Positions 1 to 5,018 of a stretch of DNA of 7,291 nucleotides are shown one piece after another. Below the pieces are notes generated by a model. The model ran no database searches and was not told the origin of the DNA. It saw nothing but the letters and a program-made list of their open reading frames with translations. Made by a program: the position numbers and the translations under genes. The stretch is from Pseudoselenomonas ruminantium (GTDB lineage: Bacteria; Bacillota; Negativicutes; Selenomonadales; Selenomonadaceae), in assembly GCA_002448495.1 (NCBI GenBank), contig DJYL01000085.1, positions 1 through 7,291 of the forward strand. Direction: 5' to 3'. Positions within the stretch are counted from its first letter, which is position 1. Each line of letters begins with the position of its first letter.

Positions 1-167
1 TGATTAAATTCGGCGTAGAGTTCACGCGTCGGGTCATAGGACACATTCAAAAATTCCCCTGACCCTTTGCTGTCCGCATTATTTGCCGCCTGTTCACTGC
101 CGCAGCCGGCAAAACCAACTGCCGTAAGTATTCCTAATGCCACACTTGCCGTTTTCCACCACTTCAT
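1..167 (-). CDS. sulfate ABC transporter substrate-binding lipoprotein, N-terminal part (cut by the window edge)
   Basis: Only the first 55 codons are present; the rest lies left of the window. The start is an ATG preceded by a strong GGAGG 8 bp upstream. Residues 1-22 form a lipoprotein signal peptide: positive MKWWK start, hydrophobic stretch, lipobox FAGC with Cys22 as the lipidation site. A short polar linker follows. Residues 41-50, NVSYDPTREL, match the hallmark start of the mature sulfate/thiosulfate-binding proteins (Sbp/CysP family). Such proteins capture sulfate outside the membrane and deliver it to the CysT/CysW permeases and the CysA ATPase; those partner genes would be expected further left and cannot be seen. 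The gene has its own promoter and operator at 336-368 and a leader of about 160 nt with a terminator-like hairpin. Binding of thiosulfate or another oxyanion such as molybdate or tungstate cannot be excluded, but the motif favours sulfate. Confidence 0.88.
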   Translation of the reverse strand, partial: MKWWKTASVALGILTAVGFAGCGSEQAANNADSKGSGEFLNVSYDPTRELYAEFN

Positions 168-202
168 TATGATTACCTCCCCAACATAAATATAAATAAT
201 TT

Positions 203-258
203 CCTATATAAAATAAGAGGCTCCACAAAATTCCCCGCAAGGAATTTGTGGAACCTCC
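203..258 (-). terminator. terminator-like hairpin in the leader of the sulfate-binding protein gene (candidate attenuator)
   Basis: Bases 217-234 pair with 241-257, giving 16 base pairs with one mismatch (221/253), one bulged base (230) and a six-base loop (235-240). In the minus-strand transcript the stem is followed by a U-rich tract (UUAUUUUAUAU), so it could end transcription about 35 nt before the start codon. It lies downstream of the promoter at 336-368, so it is inside the leader. It may also stop read-through from the ATP-grasp gene. Read on the plus strand, the same stem is followed by seven T (261-267) and could end antisense transcription. Confidence 0.6.
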
Positions 259-268
259 AATTTTTTTG

Positions 269-287
269 GTCAGTTCACTGAACCGTA
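269..287 (-). promoter_or_regulatory. small leader hairpin with CTGAC end, shared with the C39 leader
   Basis: On the minus strand this stretch can fold as a short hairpin: CAG pairs with CTG and GGT with ACC, around a TGAA loop with one bulged T. The octamer GAACTGAC (276 to 269) is followed 10 nt later by the GGAGGTT that opens the terminator-like hairpin. The same octamer and a 9-nt spacing to GGAGGTT occur in the leader of the C39 gene. The small hairpin is weak by itself; the shared order is the evidence. Confidence 0.35.
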
Positions 288-335
288 TTTACTTCACACA
301 AGCATTTAACACTTATGTTCATTTGCGATGACCTT

Positions 336-368
336 ATATTACACTATTACACCTATCATGTCAATAGG
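336..368 (-). promoter_or_regulatory. promoter and dyad operator of the sulfate-binding protein gene (copy 1)
   Basis: The minus strand has TTGACA at 364-359, a 17-bp spacer, and TAATAT at 341-336, a near-consensus housekeeping promoter; the start point would be near 329. The -35 sits inside the dyad CCTAT-N7-ATAGG (352-368), so a bound protein would block RNA polymerase. The sequence from the dyad through the -10 to about 327 is nearly identical to the copy at 2967-3005. The -35 TGA is also the stop codon of the ATP-grasp gene. Confidence 0.88.
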
Positions 369-1605
369 CAAGGCAAAATTTTACCTCCGTTTCCTCTGCA
401 GCCGTATCCTCTATCACCGCCTGGTCGAGCACAAAATGAATGAATTCATCTACAGCGTCCTGACTTGGCACCTTGGCAGTGTACATCTGATTGCCCATCT
501 GCGGTACCATCATTTCCGGCATGCGCTCACACATGACAAGCTGTGCGCCATAGCGCTCCATGATTTCGGCATGGGTATGCACATACTGATGGCAGTCACG
601 GCGGCTGGCATAGACACAGTAGCAATGCTCACCGCTGTCCGGCAGTTTCCGATAGTTGTCCGTCACCATGTCCGCCCAAACCTGATATACATCGGTGGAG
701 TGGGCAAAGTCAATCATATCCGGCGTATAGCCGCCCGCAGGGCGCATATTGACTTCGAGCCCTACAAAATCCCCAACATCGCCCAAGCCCGCCTTTGCCT
801 TGGTCAAGCGGAAAAATTCCAGATGGACAAAGCGGCTCTTGACGCCAAACGCCTTGACCGTAGCCCGACCTACGCCTTTTAACTCTGCCGGGGCATGCGC
901 AGCCGTATAATAGGATAAGTCCAGCTGTTTGAGCACGATATCCATAACCGAAGGTGGCCATACCGTCATGGACTCCAACAGCGGCTTGGAATCCGCATCG
1001 ATAATGGCATCATAAGAACAGATATCCCCGGTGATAAACTCCTCCATCACATAGGGCACAGGCAGATTTTTGGCAAAGAATTCCTGCAAGTCCCCATCAT
1101 TTTCAAGCTTGAATGTATCGCAGGCACCAACGCCCACATCCGGCTTGACGATTACCGGGTAATCCACTACCGCGATAAACTTCCGCGCCGCTTCAATGTC
1201 CGTGATTTTATGCAGACGCGCCGTCGGCACACCCGCCTTGGCATAAAACTCCTTCATGGCGGACTTATTCTTGATGCTGGCAATATTTTCATACTGGTAA
1301 CCCGTGGTCACATGAAAATCCGTGCGCAAACGGGCATCCTGCTCCAGCCAGAATTCGTTATTGGACTCAATCCAGTCAATCTTCCCGTGCTTAAAGGCAA
1401 AATACGCCACCGCGCGGTACATCTGGTCATAGTCCGACAAGTCCGGCACGAAATAGTATTCCGTCAGGGAATCCTTCAGCCGCTTGTCCAACGCATCATA
1501 AGGACAGTCACCAATCCCCAGCACATTCACGCCATTTTTATGCAGGCGGTCACAGAAATTCCAATAATGCTTGGGAAAATGCGGGGAAATAAATACAAAA
1601 TTCAT
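361..1605 (-). CDS. ATP-grasp carboxylate-amine ligase-like protein
   Basis: The 414-residue protein has the ATP-grasp layout. An N-terminal Rossmann-like segment begins MNFVFISPHFP. A preATP-grasp/linker region follows, then the nucleotide-binding lysine in VIVKPDVGVGA (Lys154), the hinge acids in MEEFITGD (188-194), HLEFF (261-265), and the metal-binding strand EVNMRPAGG (284-292, with Glu284 and Asn286). This family joins a carboxylate to an amine or thiol through an acyl phosphate; the substrate cannot be read from sequence. The start codon is 6 bp after the esterase stop, and GGAGG lies inside the last esterase codons, so the two are co-transcribed and probably translationally linked. 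The C-terminal tail (from about 395) is acidic and poorly conserved in look. The stop codon is embedded in the promoter of the next gene. A role in making or activating a small peptide-like metabolite with the esterase is inference. Confidence 0.88.
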   Translation of the reverse strand: MNFVFISPHFPKHYWNFCDRLHKNGVNVLGIGDCPYDALDKRLKDSLTEYYFVPDLSDYDQMYRAVAYFAFKHGKIDWIESNNEFWLEQDARLRTDFHVTTGYQYENIASIKNKSAMKEFYAKAGVPTARLHKITDIEAARKFIAVVDYPVIVKPDVGVGACDTFKLENDGDLQEFFAKNLPVPYVMEEFITGDICSYDAIIDADSKPLLESMTVWPPSVMDIVLKQLDLSYYTAAHAPAELKGVGRATVKAFGVKSRFVHLEFFRLTKAKAGLGDVGDFVGLEVNMRPAGGYTPDMIDFAHSTDVYQVWADMVTDNYRKLPDSGEHCYCVYASRRDCHQYVHTHAEIMERYGAQLVMCERMPEMMVPQMGNQMYTAKVPSQDAVDEFIHFVLDQAVIEDTAAEETEVKFCLAY

Positions 1606-1611
1606 TTGCCA

Positions 1612-2370
1612 TTAGCCTCCAATTCTTGTTTCACCCAGCATATAGGGCAGGAAGTACAAAATCTGCTTCTGCCACCAACACCAGTCGTGATTCACATCAT
1701 AACCCCAAAAATCCGTCCAGCCATGAATCCCCTTGGCGTGGAAAATATCGCCCATAATGGCAGTCGTACGGCGGCCTTCGTCTTCCCAAGCGCCCTGACC
1801 GACACAGAGAATGATGGGCTTTTCGTTGTACTGCCGGATATACGGATGGTCAGGCGGCATCTGCGCCAAAAAATCCATCGGCGAGTTTTCATAGAGCGTT
1901 TCATTCAGCCAGCCATCAAAGAAGAACTTGGCATCGTAAACGCCCGACAGGGACAATATCCCCGCAAAAAGTTCCGGACGGCGCAGGAACAAGATTGCTG
2001 CATGCAGGCCGCCCAAACTGCAGCCGGTCACGATGGGCAGTCTGCCCGTGCCATTCCTGTCCGCGATAAAGGGCAAGACCTCCGCCACGATATAGTTATA
2101 GTACGCTTCCTGACGGTTGGCACGCCAGCCCTTATCTCCCCAGATATTTGACCAGGTTTCCGTATCCACCGTATCCACGCAAAAGAGCTGTATCCTGCCT
2201 TCATTTAGATACCCAGACAGCGTATCAATCATGCCGAAGTTCTCGAAATTATCGCTCATGGCATCCTGCGTGGGAAACACCAGTACCGGCGTTCCCTTGT
2301 CCCCATAGATGCGGATGCTCATATCCCGCTGCAAGCGCTCACTGTACCAACTGATATGTTCTTTTACCAT
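1612..2370 (-). CDS. alpha/beta-hydrolase esterase (PF00756 putative-esterase type)
   Basis: This 252-residue cytoplasmic protein (no signal peptide) has the nucleophile elbow GCSLGG at 116-121, with Ser118 as catalytic serine. The C-terminal YDVNHDWCWW stretch supplies His228, and an acidic residue around GAWEDE (194-198) is the likely third triad member. HDW(P/C)WW near the end is typical of the esterase-D-like branch of the putative-esterase family, which also includes enterochelin esterase and antigen-85-like enzymes. Members hydrolyse esters or thioesters, or transfer acyl groups. It is followed 6 bp later by an ATP-grasp ligase, so an acyl or peptidyl ester formed or handled by the partner is a plausible substrate, but this is inference. 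Upstream, a terminator hairpin separates it from the DUF2292 gene; no convincing own promoter is visible, so expression probably depends on read-through. The ATG at 2370 has a purine-rich GGGGATGATGA stretch rather than a perfect Shine-Dalgarno sequence. Confidence 0.88.
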   Translation of the reverse strand: MVKEHISWYSERLQRDMSIRIYGDKGTPVLVFPTQDAMSDNFENFGMIDTLSGYLNEGRIQLFCVDTVDTETWSNIWGDKGWRANRQEAYYNYIVAEVLPFIADRNGTGRLPIVTGCSLGGLHAAILFLRRPELFAGILSLSGVYDAKFFFDGWLNETLYENSPMDFLAQMPPDHPYIRQYNEKPIILCVGQGAWEDEGRRTTAIMGDIFHAKGIHGWTDFWGYDVNHDWCWWQKQILYFLPYMLGETRIGG

Positions 2371-2401
2371 AGTTCATCATCCCCTTATCTTATCCCCTCT
2401 T

Positions 2402-2435
2402 AAGAAAAACTCCAGACATTTCCCGTCTGGAGTTT
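2402..2435 (-). terminator. intrinsic terminator between the DUF2292 gene and the esterase gene
   Basis: AAACTCCAGAC (2407-2417) and GTCTGGAGTTT (2425-2435) form a perfect 11-bp stem around a 7-nt loop. On the minus strand the stem runs into TTTTT and then CTTA. It sits 23 bp after the DUF2292 stop and 36 bp before the esterase start. It should end or reduce transcription coming from the DUF2292 promoter, so the esterase pair would be expressed at a lower level or conditionally. The plus-strand T tract is short (TTT), so it is mainly a minus-strand terminator. Confidence 0.75.
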
Positions 2436-2458
2436 ACCCGCTATTTATCTTTGACTTG

Positions 2459-2779
2459 TCAAATACCATCGCCATCCATAAACCGCTGTTTTTCCAAACG
2501 GTCAAAATGGGTAACTATACCCTGTTTTACGATGATGCTCAAGCGGCCATAATAGAGGCTGGCAAGCTCTCGCTCAATGGTACGGCGCAAATTCCGCTCG
2601 GTATCCTCCGACCATTCCGCAGGCTTAGGAATGCCCTGCCAAGGATGCACACGCATCTTTTCGGTACGCTCCACCTGAATCAGAACACCATTTTGGGCAA
2701 TCAGTACCACTTCCCCGAAGTACAGGCCCCGTAAAACCGACATAATGTAATTCAATACATCAACAGGTACATCCTTCAT
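2459..2779 (-). CDS. small protein with two tandem DUF2292 (YezD-like) units
   Basis: The start chosen is the ATG at 2779, 7 nt after GGAGAG; ATGs at 2785 and 2806 are too close to, or upstream of, that ribosome site. The product is 106 residues. Residues 5-39 end in the pattern LYFGEVVLIAQNGVLIQVERTEK, broken here as LYFGEVVLIAQ and NGVLIQVERTEK, which fits the YezD/DUF2292 pattern (yGsv-hydrophobic-dG-hydrophobic-ie-tEK-r). A second, more diverged unit follows at about 67-100 (LYYGRLSIIVKQG, then FDRLEKQR). Usual family members are about 50-70 residues with one unit, so this looks like an internal duplication joined by a Trp/Pro-rich linker (HPWQGIPKPAEW). The function of the family is unknown. 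From memory, YezD-like genes often lie near sulfate or cysteine genes, which agrees with the operator upstream. There is no signal peptide or membrane segment. Confidence 0.75.
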   Translation of the reverse strand: MKDVPVDVLNYIMSVLRGLYFGEVVLIAQNGVLIQVERTEKMRVHPWQGIPKPAEWSEDTERNLRRTIERELASLYYGRLSIIVKQGIVTHFDRLEKQRFMDGDGI

Positions 2780-2794
2780 ACACATCTCTCCTTT

Positions 2795-2951
2795 GGGAGC
2801 TGGCAAGAAATATGTTCTCCATCTTACTCGCCTAAATTCGCCTATACTGCGTTGTCGTCATTCGACATAGCACCGCTATGTCTCAATCCTCCGCCTTGTC
2901 TAGACGAATTTATTCTTCGCAATCTGCACAATGTATTTCTTGCCAGCTCCC
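2795..2951. repeat. 157-bp imperfect palindrome (MITE-like) in the leader of the DUF2292 gene
   Basis: The element has perfect 18-bp inverted ends: GGGAGCTGGCAAGAAATA at 2795-2812 and its complement at 2934-2951. The centre is a perfect 8-bp stem, GACATAGC (2864-2871) and GCTATGTC (2875-2882), with a 3-nt loop. The two 77-base arms have the same length and also match around TAAATTCG(C/T)CTA in their middle, so the whole element is symmetric about 2873. It has no open frame of its own. It begins about 9 nt after the predicted transcription start and ends just before the ribosome site, so the leader RNA would fold into one long hairpin. I see no target duplication. It may be a transposon-derived miniature element or a structural leader element. 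Confidence 0.7.
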
Positions 2952-2966
2952 GATGACGATAGCATT

Positions 2967-3005
2967 ATGTTACACTATTACACCTATTATGTCAATAGGT
3001 GTAAT
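2967..3005 (-). promoter_or_regulatory. promoter and perfect 11-bp dyad operator of the DUF2292 gene (copy 2)
   Basis: TTGACA (2995-2990), a 17-bp spacer and TAACAT (2972-2967) form the promoter; the start point would be near 2960. The operator is the best of the four: ATTACACCTAT (2977-2987) and ATAGGTGTAAT (2995-3005) are perfect inverted repeats with a 7-bp spacer that contains most of the -35. The symmetry fits a dimeric repressor covering the -35. Confidence 0.9.
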
Positions 3006-3064
3006 TGAAAATGTTAATTTTTGCTGAAATGTCATCTAAGCAAGATGTTTTTTCCCACCTCCAA

Positions 3065-4225
3065 TTACCGCTGCAAATACTTCAAGGCGTAATGGATATG
3101 CAAATCAGCGGCAATGTCTACCGCTGCTTCTGCCGGAGCCAGCTTCTCACTATGCAGCACGCGGGCAGAATCAGAACCTTCCTCCGCTACACCTACATGG
3201 GCATATACTCCGGGAACATCCCGGAGGTATTCAGCAAAATCATCGGCAGCAAAGCCAAAGACAGGGGCTTCCGAAATCTGCACCTTATCTTCGCCGAGCA
3301 ATTCCACTGCTGTCTGGGTCACTTCCTCCCGAACTGTTTCATCATTGATTATGGCACGGGCAAAGCAATCATACTCCACTGCCGCCTGCACGCCATAACC
3401 GGACGACACCGACTCCGCCAGCTCCGCGATTTTTTCCTTGAGTTTTTGCCGGTTTTCCTCGGAGAACACACGAAAACTGCCTTCAAGCACAGCGCTGTCA
3501 GCGATGATATTATAGGAAGTTCCCGCCTTAAAGGTGCCAATGCCCACATTGACCGGTTCATCCGGAGGCAGGAGTCTCCCCGACAGTTTGGCGATTTCGC
3601 CCACCAATACCGCTCCTGCCTGCAAGGCATCTTGGCCCAAATGCGGCTTCGATGTATGGGCTTTCCTGCCTGTAAGAGTTATTCGGAAAAAATCACAGGA
3701 GGCCGCATCTTCCCTGCGGGAGAGCACCACCGTTCCCACAGGCACATCCGGGGCAATATGCACGCCAAAAGCCCGATCATAATTTTTGAGCAGGCCCTGC
3801 TCCCGGAAAAACTGCGACCCATGACCAAATTCCTCCGCCTGCTGAAAGACCAACAGTACTGTACCTGCAAAGCTGTCTTTCAGCTCGGCAAGTTTCTTCG
3901 CCGCCGCTAACAGCGCCGCCGTATGAATATCATGGCCACAGGCATGCATGACACCCGGATTTATCGATTTATAAGGTAAATCCGTCTGTTCCTCAATGGG
4001 CAAAGCATCAATATCCGCCCGCAGGAGAATCGTTTTGCCCTTATCGCTATGCCCCTTTATCCGCGCAAAGGTTCCGGTTTTCTCCACTTCCTGATATTCT
4101 ATGCCAAACTCGGTCAATTTTTCCCGAATGAATTTCGCCGTATTGTATTCCTGATTGCTCAGTTCCGGATGCTGATGCAGCCATCTGCGGCATTCCCGGG
4201 CAAATCTGCTGTCGCAATGAAACAT
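3065..4225 (-). CDS. M20D-family metallo-amidohydrolase (N-acyl-amino-acid deacylase type)
   Basis: The start is set at the ATG at 4225, giving 386 residues, the usual family length, with GGGGGAG just upstream; earlier in-frame ATGs would overlap the C39 gene and add non-homologous-looking sequence. Visible motifs are the N-terminal RRWLHQHPELS (13-23), LLRADIDALPIEE (67-79), the metal site HACGHD (94-99, Cys96 and His98), the catalytic QQAEE (128-132), GVHIAPD (154-160), the dimer-domain His190 in KAHTSKPH, and LHSEK (357-361). This is the IAA-amino-acid hydrolase/hippurate hydrolase/N-acetyl-cysteine deacetylase branch, which uses two metal ions to release a free amino acid from an N-acyl amino acid. 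The metal and catalytic residues appear intact. The sulfur-type operator of its unit makes an N-acyl-cysteine or similar sulfur amino acid a reasonable substrate (inference; compare SndA/YtnL-type enzymes). It follows the C39 gene after a 16-bp gap. Confidence 0.92.
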   Translation of the reverse strand: MFHCDSRFARECRRWLHQHPELSNQEYNTAKFIREKLTEFGIEYQEVEKTGTFARIKGHSDKGKTILLRADIDALPIEEQTDLPYKSINPGVMHACGHDIHTAALLAAAKKLAELKDSFAGTVLLVFQQAEEFGHGSQFFREQGLLKNYDRAFGVHIAPDVPVGTVVLSRREDAASCDFFRITLTGRKAHTSKPHLGQDALQAGAVLVGEIAKLSGRLLPPDEPVNVGIGTFKAGTSYNIIADSAVLEGSFRVFSEENRQKLKEKIAELAESVSSGYGVQAAVEYDCFARAIINDETVREEVTQTAVELLGEDKVQISEAPVFGFAADDFAEYLRDVPGVYAHVGVAEEGSDSARVLHSEKLAPAEAAVDIAADLHIHYALKYLQR

Positions 4226-4241
4226 ATCGCTCCCCCCGTTC

Positions 4242-4862
4242 TCAAATAAAATATTCAATCGTCCGTTCTGCCGTAAGTTTATTGCGGGTGTCAAACAAGA
4301 GTACCGCCTCCCGCTCCCCTGCACGCCCCAAAGCATACGGCGCAACATCCTCCCGGTTAAAGCAGGAAAAAGGCACAACGCGGTTATAGGACAGTGGCTG
4401 CGACAAGGTGCATACAATCTCCTCACCGAACGGATTTTCCGTCATATAATACGGGTCAAAAAGATAAATCTTTTCCCCATCCCGCTTAGTCAGCAATACA
4501 TAATGTTCCCCGTCCATATACAGGCGCACGACCACCACGCCGCCACGGTTCAAGGCATCCACCACCAGACTGTTCTCGCCTAAATACACCGCTTTGCCGG
4601 AAAGATACTGGCTCTCGATAGGCAAAAGCCCTGCCTCCCCCACACCGGACAGCCAGCGGGACAAGAACATCATTGCCATGCGGGAAGTGCCGTTTTTGCC
4701 GGGCACACCGCCTTTGCCATAGCAATCCAGCGAATAAATCATGATGTTGCGCAGGATTTCCGGCTGAATTTCTTCGCGCTCAAACAGATAGGAAATCGCG
4801 TTGAGCATGGAGGTCGGCCCGCAATCATACTCCGATACCTGATAACGCAAGGGATTTTTCAT
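4242..4862 (-). CDS. papain-like peptidase of the C39 type
   Basis: The start is the ATG at 4862, with GAGGTG 8 nt upstream; a longer reading to 4928 would translate the terminator hairpin and has no ribosome site. The product is 206 residues, without signal peptide or membrane helices. RYQVSEYDCGPTSMLNA (6-22) carries the Cys14 nucleophile of peptidase C39-like domains (DCGPTS or DCGPA are typical). GEHYVLL (118-124) supplies His120 and YLFDPYY (133-139) supplies Asp136, so the Cys-His-Asp triad is complete. Family members are free-standing cysteine proteases, leader peptidases fused to ABC exporters, or bacterial phytochelatin-synthase-like enzymes. No transporter domain is present here. 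The gene is first in a unit with the M20D deacylase, which suggests a peptide or amide trimming step before deacylation. This and the exact substrate are inference. Regulation is by the operator at 4977-5018 plus a leader terminator. Confidence 0.82.
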   Translation of the reverse strand: MKNPLRYQVSEYDCGPTSMLNAISYLFEREEIQPEILRNIMIYSLDCYGKGGVPGKNGTSRMAMMFLSRWLSGVGEAGLLPIESQYLSGKAVYLGENSLVVDALNRGGVVVVRLYMDGEHYVLLTKRDGEKIYLFDPYYMTENPFGEEIVCTLSQPLSYNRVVPFSCFNREDVAPYALGRAGEREAVLLFDTRNKLTAERTIEYFI

Positions 4863-4891
4863 AAACAAGCCACCTCTCATATATACCGAAT

Positions 4892-4935
4892 AAAAAAGAG
4901 GTTTTGCACAGAATTCACGTTCTTGCAAAACCTCC
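4892..4935 (-). terminator. intrinsic terminator in the leader of the C39 gene (candidate attenuator)
   Basis: Bases 4898-4913 pair with 4920-4934: 15 base pairs with one bulged base (4909) and a 6-nt loop. On the minus strand the stem ends in ACCTC and then six T (4897-4892), a canonical terminator about 30 nt before the C39 start codon. It lies about 35 nt after the start point predicted from 4977-5018, so initiated transcripts must pass it. It would also terminate mnmA read-through. Its opening GGAGGTT and closing CCTC match those of the sulfate-binding protein leader although the rest of the stem differs. Confidence 0.72.
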
Positions 4936-4944
4936 GGTTATCCA

Positions 4945-4967
4945 GTCAGTTCTTTCGTCCACCTGAC
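4945..4967 (-). promoter_or_regulatory. small leader hairpin with CTGAC end, shared with the sulfate-binding protein leader
   Basis: On the minus strand GTCAG (4967-4963) can pair with CTGAC (4949-4945) around a 13-nt loop. The octamer GAACTGAC is followed 9 nt later by the GGAGGTT of the terminator, as in the other leader (10 nt). A transcribed GGTCATCG just after the -10 is also shared. This may be a regulatory RNA, but two examples in one window cannot prove it. Confidence 0.35.
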
Positions 4968-4976
4968 GATGACCTT

Positions 4977-5018
4977 ATGTTACAAGATTACGCCCATTAT
5001 GTCAATAGGCTTAATCTT
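4977..5018 (-). promoter_or_regulatory. promoter and long dyad operator of the C39-M20D unit (copy 3)
   Basis: TTGACA (5005-5000), a 17-bp spacer and TAACAT (4982-4977) form the promoter, with a start point near 4970. The dyad arms are AAGATTACGCCCAT (4984-4997) and ATAGGCTTAATCTT (5005-5018): 12 of 14 positions are complementary around the 7-bp spacer. The outer arm enters the stop codon of mnmA, so the two transcription units abut with no spare DNA. Confidence 0.87.

Noticed and set aside
203..329. T-box riboswitch in the sulfate-binding protein leader
   Set aside because: The stem contains a GGAACC-like stretch on the plus strand, but the leader is too short and the conserved T-box sequence and specifier stem are not present in the transcribed direction.
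328..882. Plus-strand frame starting MTLYYTITPIMSIG, and a similar one starting MTLCYKITPIMSIG at 4969
   Set aside because: Both begin in the same operator repeat, so the similar starts come from the repeated DNA and not from related proteins. Both run antisense to well-supported genes (ATP-grasp and mnmA) and have no ribosome site.
2440..2462. Own promoter of the esterase pair starting at TTGACA (2462-2457)
   Set aside because: The hexamer is perfect, but at 17 bp the -10 would be GGGTAA and no better hexamer lies at 16-18 bp; it also lacks the operator dyad.
3006..3064. Terminator after the M20D gene
   Set aside because: A possible 10-bp imperfect stem (TGCTTAGATG with CATTTCAGCA) exists, but on the minus strand no T tract follows it; the six T are on the plus strand. 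Not strong enough to call.
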